From Variovorax sp. UMC13 (GTDB taxonomy: Bacteria > Pseudomonadota > Gammaproteobacteria > Burkholderiales > Burkholderiaceae_C), in the NCBI RefSeq assembly GCF_014170375.1, contig NZ_LZZW01000023.1, forward strand, positions 186,001 to 250,000: DNA of 64,000 bases, read 5' to 3'. Of this stretch, positions 16,126-25,200 are shown one piece after another; position 1 is the stretch's first letter, and every line of letters starts with the position of its first letter. The position numbers and the translations under genes are program-made. Below the pieces are notes generated by a model. That model was not told the DNA's origin. It worked only from the letters and a program-made list of their open reading frames with translations, and did no database searches.

Positions 16126-16608
16126 ATGAACATCCTCGACACGGTGCGCCGCATGGCGCGCAGCTATCCCGGCGGCATCGAAGCCGTGGCCTTGCGGCTC
16201 GCGAAGTCGCCTTCGACCTTGGAAAAGGAGTTGCGCGGCGCGTCCGGCTTCAAGCTGGGCGCGGACGATGCGGCTGAGATCTCGGCCATGTGCATGGAGC
16301 TGGGCACTGAGCACGCCAGCGCGTACGCGAACGCGGTCGCTGCGCACATGGGCTGCATGCTCGTGCCGCTGCCTGTGGGCCTGGAATTGAGCGAGGACGA
16401 GTGCTTGCGCGCAGTCGCGCAGACCTCCCAGGAGTCGGCCGAGCTGATCGCGGCGGCCGTCTCGTCGCTCGCCGACGGGAAGGTCAGCGACAACGAGCTG
16501 CGCACGGTCGACCGCGCCAGCAGCGATCTGGTCGCCGCGCTGCAGGGTATGCGCCGCGTGATGGCCGAGCGCAACCTGGCCGGCAAGCCCCCGGTGGGCC
16601 CGACGTGA
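16126..16608 (+). CDS. CII-like phage regulatory protein (160 aa)
   Basis: Matches the pattern of the phage regulatory protein CII/CP76 family: DTVRRMARSYPGGIEAVALRL, KSPSTLEKELRGASGFKLGA, DDAAEISAMCMELG, then GCMLVPLPVG. The family occurs in beta-proteobacterial prophages after cro and before the replication genes, exactly as here. It likely controls the lysis/lysogeny choice or copy control. Start at ATG 16126 after GAGGCGG. Confidence 0.82.
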   Translation: MNILDTVRRMARSYPGGIEAVALRLAKSPSTLEKELRGASGFKLGADDAAEISAMCMELGTEHASAYANAVAAHMGCMLVPLPVGLELSEDECLRAVAQTSQESAELIAAAVSSLADGKVSDNELRTVDRASSDLVAALQGMRRVMAERNLAGKPPVGPT

Positions 16609-16631
16609 ATGCCTCGCTTCGCCGGGGGCAC

Positions 16632-17345
16632 GTGACGCCGGTGACGGTGACGACACGCCGTCACCGGCACTCGCTCGGCGGTCTGTTCACGGAGGATGCG
16701 ACATGAGCTGGATCAAGATGCGCGGCACGCTGCTGACGAACCCTAAGGTCATCGGGGTGGCACGAGCGCTGCTGCAGGATGCGGAGTTCCTGGCATGGTC
16801 GGGCTGGGGTGCACCTGGTGTACGTGTCACGCAGAACACAGATCGTGACGTCACGCGTGACGTCACAGGTGACGCGGAGCGTCACGGCGCGGCGTCACAG
16901 CCCGTCACGGGCGTGACGCTCGCGCTCTTGCCGGTCGTCACACGCGTGACGGTCGGGGCTCTGCTGCCCCTATGGTCGATGGTCAACGAGTGCGCGTCAC
17001 CCGATGGCGTGCTGTCCGGGGCTGACACCTTGGTGCTCGACACGATCTGCGGGGTGCCGGGCATCGGAAGGGCGCTTGCCAAGGTCGGCTGGATCGAGAT
17101 TCTTCCCAATGGGGAGGGCGTCTGCTTCACCAACTTCGAGGAGCACAACACGGTGGGCCGGGTGCGCGGCAGCTCGGCGAAAACCGGGGCCGAGCGGACC
17201 AAGGAATACAGGGAGCGCAAAAGGCTGGAGCGTGACGCGTCACGCGCCGTCACTGTGACGTCACAGCGTGACCACAGAGAAGAGAAGAATAGAGAAGATA
17301 GAAATACACCCCCCAACCCCCCGCAGGGTGTGACGTCACAGGCGG
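16632..17345. repeat. GTGACG/CGTCAC repeat cluster, candidate replication origin
   Basis: Dense GTGACG/CGTCAC hexamers in both orientations from before the replication gene to inside it. Four are perfect TGACGTCA octamers at 16846-16853, 16858-16865, 17256-17263 and 17331-17338. In lambda the origin iterons lie inside gene O, so an origin within this gene is plausible. Part of the density could instead reflect Val-Thr/Asp-Val-Thr codons. Confidence 0.5.
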
Positions 17346-17854
17346 ACGGAGCGTCACCGCCGATCGCATCGACGCCGCCAAGCACGGCAGACGAGATCTG
17401 CGGCGCGATCCGAGCACGCGGCGTAGCGGACGCGAATCCATCGAATCCGGAGCTCGCGGCGCTGATCGCCAAGGGCGTGACGCGCGAGACCTTCGAGTCC
17501 GCGGCCGACACCTGCACCAAAGCCCGGCCGCCCAAGGGCATGCCGTACCTGCTCGGCATCGTGAAGCGCCAGCTCGGCGAGGCCGCAGTGATCGCCTCGG
17601 CCGTGGGCTTCCAGGCGAAGGCCTGGGATGCCGGGCGCGACAGCATCGAAGCCAAGGCCAGAGAGCTGGGCATGGCGCCGTGGAACGAGCACGACCTGAG
17701 CCCCGGGAGGGAGAACTTCCTCGCGTACACCGAGCGGGTGCGCCGCAGGGTGGAGGAGGGCGGACGCGCAGAGCAGGGCGGAAGGGCGGAGCAGGGCGCA
17801 CAGACCGGCCATGCCCAGCAGGCGCCACGCATGGCCCATGGGGTACCCGCATGA
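16703..17854 (+). CDS. Phage replication-initiator-type protein (383 aa)
   Basis: The N-terminus SWIKMRGTLLTNPKVIGVAR is typical of phage early replication proteins placed after cII. A wHTH-like part follows (GIGRALAKVGWIEILPNGEG, VCFTNFEEHN), then a basic linker, and a C-terminal region (LAALIAKGVTRETFESAADT, KGMPYLLGIVKRQL) like those on helicase-loading proteins. An Asp-Val-Thr-rich insertion (residues ~48-75) is encoded by the repeat cluster. No helicase or primase gene follows. Role inferred from position and end motifs. Confidence 0.65.
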   Translation: MSWIKMRGTLLTNPKVIGVARALLQDAEFLAWSGWGAPGVRVTQNTDRDVTRDVTGDAERHGAASQPVTGVTLALLPVVTRVTVGALLPLWSMVNECASPDGVLSGADTLVLDTICGVPGIGRALAKVGWIEILPNGEGVCFTNFEEHNTVGRVRGSSAKTGAERTKEYRERKRLERDASRAVTVTSQRDHREEKNREDRNTPPNPPQGVTSQADGASPPIASTPPSTADEICGAIRARGVADANPSNPELAALIAKGVTRETFESAADTCTKARPPKGMPYLLGIVKRQLGEAAVIASAVGFQAKAWDAGRDSIEAKARELGMAPWNEHDLSPGRENFLAYTERVRRRVEEGGRAEQGGRAEQGAQTGHAQQAPRMAHGVPA

Positions 17855-18105
17855 CCCGCGCCGAGGCGATGCGCAAGCTGCTCGCGCTGGGAGAGCTGCG
17901 CTCCCCCGACCTGTTGGAAACCTGCGGCTGGCCGCGTGCCGAAGTGCAGAGCGTGCTCGACGCCGAGATCGAGGCCGGCCGGATCACCTGGGTCAACAAC
18001 CGACGCACGCGGTGGTACCGAGTGTGCTCGCAAAACGCGTCGCACACGCCTCGTGCACCGCGCACGAATGAAACGAATCAAAGGGAAACAGTAGATGCTG
18101 CATGA
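17851..18105 (+). CDS. Small winged-helix-like protein (84 aa)
   Basis: ATGA overlap with the preceding gene. RAEAMRKLLALGELRSPDLL, ETCGWPRAEVQSVLDAEI and GRITWVNNRRTRWYRV follow a winged-helix pattern (helices then a beta wing). Probable DNA-binding accessory of the replication region. Confidence 0.6.
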   Translation: MTRAEAMRKLLALGELRSPDLLETCGWPRAEVQSVLDAEIEAGRITWVNNRRTRWYRVCSQNASHTPRAPRTNETNQRETVDAA

Positions 18106-18757
18106 CGACCAACGCTGCGTCGAGGAGAACTACCTCGCCGCCGGCAACACCTCCAACCTGCGGGTTCAAGCTGAGTACCGCAACGATGCGGATGTGATCA
18201 TCGCCGCAGGCTGGAACAAGTCGCGCACGGGGATGGCCCTGCTGCGTCTGCACTCCGAATGGGACCGGGCGAACAAGCCCCGCAAGCCCACGACCGAAGC
18301 CATTCACGCGCTGGCTGCGACCATGCCCGAGAACCTCAAGCGGGGGGATGGCACAGTGCAGCAGCTATCGAAGTCCAGGCGGCACGAGATGGCCCGAGCT
18401 CAGGCACAGGCCTGGTACATGGGTGAGATGGGGGCGGCGGTGGGCAAGCTGTTGAGCTTGGCCAGCGTTCGCGAGCAACTCTCCCAATTCGTCGCGAAGT
18501 CGCGCATCGAGGACGCTGCGGAGAAGGTGCCTGCGATCATTGCCTACTGGCTCGACCAGACGTGCCACCAATGCCACGGTCTGAAGTTCCTGCGGGTGGC
18601 GGGCACGCCGGCGTTGTCGACCAAGACGTGCCGTGCATGCGGTGGCAGCGGGGCCGCGCCGGTGCCTCTCGGGCAGGATGGACGGCGCATCGCCAACTAC
18701 ATGGACGACTGCGTGTCGAACGCGCGAAGCTCGTTGCAACGGCGCTTGCGGGCCTGA
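18095..18757 (+). CDS. Zinc-finger protein at the end of the rightward early operon
   Basis: The 220-residue protein has a DnaJ-like double cysteine motif, CHQCHG...CRACGGSG, at residues ~157-190 after a helical N-terminal half. Phage Q-type antiterminators carry similar zinc motifs and occupy the last position of the early operon, as this gene does. A Q-like role is an inference; no late genes remain downstream for it to control. It overlaps the preceding gene by 11 nt. Confidence 0.55.
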   Translation: MLHDDQRCVEENYLAAGNTSNLRVQAEYRNDADVIIAAGWNKSRTGMALLRLHSEWDRANKPRKPTTEAIHALAATMPENLKRGDGTVQQLSKSRRHEMARAQAQAWYMGEMGAAVGKLLSLASVREQLSQFVAKSRIEDAAEKVPAIIAYWLDQTCHQCHGLKFLRVAGTPALSTKTCRACGGSGAAPVPLGQDGRRIANYMDDCVSNARSSLQRRLRA

Positions 18758-18839
18758 CAACGCGGTTTGGCTTGAGGCTGACGGCGGGCTAATCGAGCGC
18801 ACTTGGCAGCGTCCAACGTACAGTGGCTAATTTCCGAGA

Positions 18840-19323
18840 GTGGGAGGTCTGGCGCCGATGCCACTAGCGATCCTGACAGACGTTTTGCTTCGGGAAGAGC
18901 TCGGCCAGCCCCGGCGCTCGCTTAGCGGGGAACTTTTGCTCCCGGACGGAAAACGCGGTGATGCCCGAGTTTGTCATACCAAGGATCGCCTTCGCTTTCA
19001 GCTGTTCGTCGGCGCGATCGCAGCGCTGATCATGCTTTTTTCTGCGCGGTTCGTGACTTCAGTGGAGAGCTCAGATTTGGCAATGGGCGAGCCGAACGAG
19101 AAAGGCGGGCTGCACTACCGCATCCAGGAAGAGCGGCGCGAAGATCCTGCCTCCCGCGCTCGAGTCCCTGATCTCGGTGCCGCCGAACACCGCGATGACG
19201 GACGTGAGCGCGGACAACGACAGTACTGGCCGCCTGGTCAGCGCCTTGATCAAGGCCTTCAGCACCAATGACTTCAAGACGGTTGCGGCGTTTCACAAGA
19301 CTGCGCTCGCGCCCGTAAGCTAG
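18840..19323 (+). pseudogene. Possible frameshifted small membrane protein
   Basis: One frame gives MPLAILTDVLLREELGQPRR... and a membrane segment, LFVGAIAALIMLFSARF, up to HYRIQEERR. A second, strongly GC3-biased frame then gives KILPPALESLISVPPNTAMT..., ALIKAFSTNDF and ends at APVS. The switch is near 19137. Neither half is recognised. Could be two unrelated remnants. Confidence 0.3.
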
Positions 19324-19822
19324 GTGGTGCTGGGTATCTGGACGCCAAGTTCTCGCGAAAATTGGCTTGTAGCTTGGCCGAGCTGGAGAAAGCCCATGCG
19401 CTAACCTTGTCGTGCTTAACCGACCGCGAGCGGCACGCCCATGGCGGCCACCAATGTGCAGCCGACCAACAATTTGGTGTACACGTCATGTCGAGCGAGG
19501 GCGCCGCGAATTACGAAGTCTGCGCGTTGCTGACCAACCGGTCGCTGCCGTATGCGGCGCCAGCCGCAAGTGGGACCGACGGGTCGAGCGCATGCTCGAC
19601 CGCATCAGCGGCGCCGCCGCTAGCCGACGCGCTCGACGAGGCGATCGACCTTTCTTGTCGACCCGCCGAGGATCACCGTGCGGACGTTCTTGGGCGAGTG
19701 GACCCATGCACGCATTGTGTGGTGCAACCTGTCCGGTGAAGCCCCGCTGTAGATCCTGCGCTGGACAGAGTTGATGCGCCCCCCTTGCAATCTCTGGAGA
19801 GCGACGCGCGGCAGAATTGGGC
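19324..19822. other. Gene-poor stretch with a coding remnant
   Basis: About 500 bp without an intact gene. A short frame ending near 19750 on the plus strand, VDPPRITVRTFLGEWTHARI then VWCNLSGEAPL, reads like the end of a decayed gene. This is the boundary between phage early genes and cargo. Confidence 0.35.
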
Positions 19823-20368
19823 ATGGCGAAGAAACCTGAACCTACCCCCGAGCGGCTTGCCGCAACCACTCGGCGCAATTTGGCGCACCTGCAACGCGCC
19901 ATCCTCAACTACGAGGTGATGCGTGGGCTCGAGCTGGCCAAGGGTGCCCCCTTTGCGATCCACGTGATCCATGCCTCGCTTAAGAACGACTACCTTGCCA
20001 ACTGCATGAAGGTCTTCGAAGACACGCGCAAGGTCGCAACGTTCTGGAGCGTGCTGGCCGCCTCACCGCACGTCACCGCATCGCTGAACGCCGAGGGCAT
20101 GCCGGTCGACGAGATCCGCGCCGTAGCCGCCGGTCTCAAGGTGATCCGAGATAGAACACATTTCCACATTGGAGCTGAAAGTGTGGAGGCGCCGGCAGAC
20201 GTGTGGAAAGACGCTGGCTTGACCGGCGACAGGCTCTATCGATCTGTGCTTGCCGCGTGGCGCGCGCTGAACTTCCACCAGGCTGAAGCGGGGCGCGAGC
20301 CACTTAGCGTTCCGGACATAGACAAGGAAGCGCTTAAGCGCATGGTGGAGTTCGTTCGAGAGCAGTAG
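19823..20368 (+). CDS. HEPN/AbiU2-like protein
   Basis: The 181-residue helical protein contains IRDRTHFHIGAESVEAPAD, where RDRTHFH fits the R-x4-6-H active motif of HEPN ribonucleases. Overall layout (long helices, HASLKNDYLANCMKVFEDTR, a late LYRSVLAAWRALNFHQ helix) is like AbiU2-type abortive infection proteins. The ATG at 19823 was preferred over a TTG 6 nt upstream. Immunity role inferred from motif and neighbours; no antitoxin partner is evident unless it is the convergent gene. Confidence 0.55.
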   Translation: MAKKPEPTPERLAATTRRNLAHLQRAILNYEVMRGLELAKGAPFAIHVIHASLKNDYLANCMKVFEDTRKVATFWSVLAASPHVTASLNAEGMPVDEIRAVAAGLKVIRDRTHFHIGAESVEAPADVWKDAGLTGDRLYRSVLAAWRALNFHQAEAGREPLSVPDIDKEALKRMVEFVREQ

Positions 20369-20379
20369 TTTCACGGCCT

Positions 20380-21075
20380 TCAGGACGTGATCAGCCAGAC
20401 GCCGTCTTCCCATCGGCAGCGGCGCGCCAGCACAGCTTTCAAGAGTTCGGGGACGGATGCTGTCGTCTTCTTCGCGCCGTAGATTCGCGGTTCATCGCCA
20501 CTCTCCAAAGCCCAAACTGGAAGCTCAGCTAGAAGAGGCCAGAGGTAGCCAGCAGGTGGAAATTTGCCTCCGAACTCGGTGCGGATTCGGTACTGAGCGC
20601 ACGACTTTGCAAGCGTCGCGAAAACTTCAGGCCGGGTCAGCCAGTAGCACTCCACACCGCCAGCAAGATACCGGGCCTGTCTTCTGCGGAACTCAGTGAG
20701 AGATTGATAGGAGCGTTGAAGCTCGATCGCTATGTTTCGCCCCTCGAACTGCACCCACGTGTCCGCGCACCACTTTTGGGTCCCCGAGCGCCCTGGTTCT
20801 TCACTTCGCGGAGTCAGCCCGAGCTGGCTCAGGCCTTCAAGCACCATCGTCTTGCCCTGAATGTGCCAGGCTGTTTCGGGTGCTGTTGCGCATTCGTCGT
20901 TAAGGTGCGAAAAGAACTGGGTGTTCAGCTGGCTGTTCTTCAGAACTGCGGGCGCTCGGCAGCACAGCATTCGGAAGTCTCCCGTGGGCCGCTGCTTGAA
21001 CATATCCCAATCAGCGGGAGGGATGCTGCTCGCATCGATAGGGGTGTCAAAACGGTCTAGTGCGTAGGCTGGCAT
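20380..21075 (-). CDS. CoiA-like PD-(D/E)XK nuclease
   Basis: The 231-residue protein contains KWCADTWVQFEGRNIAIELQ followed by RSYQSLTEFRRRQARYLAGG and VECYWLTRPE. This is the D...(E)xQ core and the 'R..Y...G....W' motif of CoiA/competence-type nucleases. The start at 21075 has AGGAGG 7-8 nt upstream. It is convergent with the HEPN-like gene, with 11 bp between stops. A defence or DNA-processing role is inferred. Confidence 0.65.
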   Translation of the reverse strand: MPAYALDRFDTPIDASSIPPADWDMFKQRPTGDFRMLCCRAPAVLKNSQLNTQFFSHLNDECATAPETAWHIQGKTMVLEGLSQLGLTPRSEEPGRSGTQKWCADTWVQFEGRNIAIELQRSYQSLTEFRRRQARYLAGGVECYWLTRPEVFATLAKSCAQYRIRTEFGGKFPPAGYLWPLLAELPVWALESGDEPRIYGAKKTTASVPELLKAVLARRCRWEDGVWLITS

Positions 21076-21314
21076 GCAGAGTCCTCCTGGGTTTCCGGCG
21101 ATCATGGCGGCGGGGGTCAAATTTAGCCGGTGGTATTCCACTCACCCGTACTGGTTCCCCCTGCAGACACCCGGTGCAGATCATGTTTCATATGAATGCT
21201 AGCGCCGAGGAGCGCAAGGGTCCCAAGCCCCCCAAAGCAGCGACGCGCCTAAAGTGAAGCGCGCACGCAGGACCTGCCCAATCCGAGCTGCCGGACTCGG
21301 ATTGGCGAACCTGC

Positions 21315-21580
21315 TGGCGCATGGAGGAAGCGGGCGATTGCCTCGCGTGGACCGGATATGCGCTCGACGGGAAGTCTCTGCAATGGCGAATCGCCGGAAG
21401 ATCTGGGTTGTGCGTCGCCTGCTGTGGGGGAAGACCCGCGTCCCCTGCTGCCCTGCCTGCAGGTGGGCCTCAAGTGGAGGAGCGAACTATACGTTCACCC
21501 GATCACCTGATGGCGCGCGCGAAGTCGAAGGCTATGCTGGGCCATCTCGTGACGCGGGCCGTTAGCAGCCATCGTAGCTG
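21315..21580 (+). pseudogene. Degenerate phage HNH endonuclease
   Basis: MEEAGDCLAWTGYALDGKSL and QWRIAGR match the start of small phage HNH enzymes (E.gdC..WTG...QwriGgr). The next block, RKIWVVRRLLWG, is in another frame, and the end (IRSPDHLMARAKSKAMLGHL) returns to the first frame, like the family 'C..PdHL'. The HNH catalytic residues are not intact. Confidence 0.4.
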
Positions 21581-22292
21581 AGGGTACCGTTGATACCGAC
21601 TCGAGATGGCTGCGCGTCAAACGGCGTCGTCGAAAAGGCCGCAGTGCAAAAAGATGCGCAGCTAGGCGGTTTCCGCCCCTTGAGCCCACTGCTCCGGCAT
21701 CGGCGGCACAGCGAAGATCGGCATTTCTGCAGGACTCTAGACCAACGCCATTAGTGGGGAGGGGTGGGGTAAAAGTCTGGAAGATTCGAGCGGAAACCGA
21801 GCCCCTATCTGTATTTTTATGGGGAACGAAAACTACCCCCCCGGGGGTCAACGGCACCAGTGATGGCAGGTTTTTCCACGCTCATGCCGACCTCTTCGAT
21901 TTCACTCGACCACTACCTCTCCAAGGCAGAAGGAGAGAGTTAAGCGGCGTGCTGAGGACAGCGGTTGCTCATCAATGAGAGAAGGTCTTGCTCCGGAATG
22001 AACCTTCCCTAGGATCGGCGAACGCCCACTCTGGGGCCAAACGCGCCAGCGACCCCGTGGGAGGATTCGGCCACAAGCGGTCATTCGGCGCCAGGTGGCA
22101 GACGACCGCTTCAGACTGGTTGCAGTCGTTCGTTGCAGCGTGGCTGAAGGCTGCTGTTGGCCGAGACCGTGAGTTCAAGCGCGTTCCCGGAACCTGAGCC
22201 CCAATCATCGCAGCCCGCTGCGATCCGGAGGCCCTTCAACTTGATGTGAGACCATCACGGCATCTTTGGATCATGTCTCGGCGGAACGGGCA
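21581..22292. other. Non-coding stretch before the Avs-like gene
   Basis: About 700 bp with no supported gene. It includes a G/C-run region at about 21755-21850 (GGGGAGGGGTGGGGT, then AACTACCCCCCCGGGGGTC) that resembles the sequences found before terminase genes in cos-type phages, and a copy of the intergenic repeat at 22034. Confidence 0.4.
22034..22089. repeat. Intergenic repeat, copy A
   Basis: Shares GGGCCAAACGCGCC and GGATTCGGCCA-AAGCGG-CATT blocks with copy B at 30672-30727, with few mismatches over 56 bp. It lies upstream of the Avs-like gene. Confidence 0.7.
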
Positions 22293-25200
22293 ATGGCAAT
22301 GGCGACGAAGAAGTACACGACGACGCGCAGAACGCTCACCCCGCGGAAGGCCATACCGACGCCCAAGGCGTTGCCCAAGTCCAAGAGGATGGTCAACCCC
22401 CGAACGCGCCCGGCGGTAGACACCGTCCGCGCCTCCCGCGACGGCCACGAGTTCCACGAAGCCTGGGTCGCTCGAAAGAGCCTGGGCTTGCTCCTGCCCG
22501 GGGCCGAGTTGGTCGGCATTGCGGTGGAAGGTTTCGCCAACGAAGACCAGCGCGGCGTCTCGAACGAAGGCAACGAAATCGCCGATGCGGTCCTGTACTT
22601 CGGAGGCCGGGCGAACCTGCAGCACGCCAAGCGCGTTGTCGTGGTCCAGGTGAAGTACTCCAAGGCGGCCGAGCACAAGCCGTTCCGGGCGGCGGATGCG
22701 AAGAAGACGATCGATAAGTTCGCGCGCACGTATCGCGCCTGCAAGGCGTCGCTGGGGACCGACAAGGCGCGGGCAAAGTTGCGGTTCGAGCTGGTCACCA
22801 ACCGGCCCATCGAACCCGCGCTGCTTGAGGCCATCGAAGGTCTGGCGGCGCAAAGCCCGCTCAAGGGCGACGCGAAAAGGCAGGCGAAGCAGGTGGCGGA
22901 GGCCTGCAAGCTGACGGGGAAGGACCTTGCCGAATTCGCCGCACGGCTGCAAATGATCGGCCTGACCGGCGACCTGCGCGAGAACAAGCAGCAGCTGGCA
23001 CTTACCCTGGTGGACTGGTCAGACGCGCGGGACCACATGGCCCGCCGCCGTCTCTCGGATATCCGGGAGATGGCACGCGACAAGGCCGGTCTGATTAAGC
23101 AGCACGGCAACGTCATCGTGCGCACGGACGTGCTGGCTGCATTGGGCCTGTCCGACGACCGGGACCTGCTCCCGGCGCCGACAAGCTTCCCGCCGATCGG
23201 AACAGTGATTGATCGCGTGCAGTTGGACGACACCGTACACCGCATCCCGCGTCTCACCCGGCCGTTGGTCGTGCATGCCGAAGGCGGGTTCGGAAAGACG
23301 GTCTTCATGAACTCGCTGGCAGCCCGCCTGGGTCACGAGCACGAGACGATCCTGTTCGACTGCTTCGGCATGGGCCAATACCGCGCCCCCGACGACAGCA
23401 GGCACCTGCCAAGCCGCGGTCTAGTGCATGTCGCCAATGAACTCTCCTGTCGAGGTCTGTGCGACCCCATGCTGCCCTCGACCAGCAACAGCGAAGACAT
23501 CCTTCGCGCCTTCCGAGTGCGCTTGGAGCAAGCCGTCGCGACCTTGCGCCGCGGTTCCGCGGACCGGCAACTGGTCCTGCTGCTCGACGCTATCGATAAC
23601 GCCAGCGAGATTGCACGCGATCGCAATCAGGATTCGTTCCCTCGGCTGTTGCTGCAGAGCTTGGAGCACGGCACAGCGATCGCGGGTCTGCAGGTGGTCG
23701 TCAGTGCCCGAACGCACCGGTTGCTCAGCGCAACCGGCGAGATCTCAGCCGAGGAGCTCGAATTGGCGCCGTTCGTCGAGCGAGAGACACGTGCGTTTCT
23801 GCGCGCCCGCGTGAGCAAGCTGACCGAGACGATGGTCCAAGTGGGCCAGGCGCGGTCCAAGGGCAATGCTCGTGTGCTGGAACACTTGGCCGCGGAACCT
23901 ACCCTGCTGGCGCCGAGCCAGATCGACAAGCCGATCGCGCTGGACGATCTGATCCAGCACCGCATTGATCAAGCCTTGGTGGAAGCACGAAAGCTGGGCA
24001 ATGCCGCCCGCAGCATTCGCGCCTTCCTAGCGGGTCTGGCCACCTTGCCGCCGCCCGTGCCGCTCAAGGAGTTCGCGCAAGTCAACGGCATGGCCGAAGG
24101 CGCGGTCGTCAGCTTCGCGGCAGACCTGTCGCCACTGCTGGAGCAGACCAAGCATGGCCTGATGTTCCGTGACGAGCCCACCGAAACCCTCATTCGGCGC
24201 AACTACGCCAGCGACGCGGCGCCGCTGCGTGAGCTGGCAACGAACCTGTTCGCCATGCAGAGCGAGTCGGTCTATGCCGCCACGACGCTGCCCGACCTGC
24301 TGCTGCAGCTGGAGGATGGCGAGAAGCTTTTCCAGCTGGCCTTTGACGAGCGGCTGCCTGCAAGCATCACCGGCACCGTGGGTCAGCAGACAATTCGCCA
24401 TGCGCGACTTCGCGCCGCCGTGGCGCACGCCGTTCGCGTCAACGACCTCGATCACCTCGTGCCGCTGCTGGTCGAATTGTCGACCCTCGCCGCGATGGAC
24501 CAGCGGGGAACGACGTATCTGCTGGACTACCCCGATCTCGTGGTCGCCTCGGCCGATCAGGATTCGCTTCGGCGCATCTTTGAGGCACGAACCCAGTGGC
24601 CCGGCTCCCGCCACGCCCGCCTGGCGATTGCGCATGGATTGATGGGCGAGACCGCCGAGGCAATCTGGCACGCCCGGTGGGTCGCTGAGTGGCTGCAGCA
24701 CTATTTCGACCAGGATAGCGGCGCGCATGACCGCGCGCACCCAACGGTGCTGGACTTGGCGGCGCTCCCGTTCTGCAACCTTCTCAAGGGCGACGGCAAG
24801 GCGGCGGCTCAAGACGTATCGGGTTGGGTCAGCGCCGAGGACGGGTACGAGATCGCCAAGGCGATGTTTCAGCTGGCGCGCCGTCCCGAGGTCGCGCCTT
24901 TGCTCCCGCCCGAGGTGATCCGGGCCTGTGTCGATGCGTTGGCCTCGATCGGGCCGATCGCCGCGGCAATTCGTCACACCGCCGGCAGCCCGGAGCAGCA
25001 ACGCGCGCAGCTCGTGTCGCTCGCGGCGGCATGCACGGCGAACGGCCCGGTGAAGCTTCTTGATCACTACCGACCCGACGAACGCCCGGTGATACAAGGC
25101 ATAGTGGAGGCCGCGGCGAAGGCGTTGCGGTTGGGGATGCCCGCCCAGGCCACCGCGATCCTCGCGGTGCTGCCCTTGGTGCCCCCGAGCCTGCACGTGT

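Noticed and set aside
19412-19774. 120-codon frame after the early operon
   Set aside because: Arg/Cys-rich and lacking a start signal; a better coding frame in the same place is only a short remnant.
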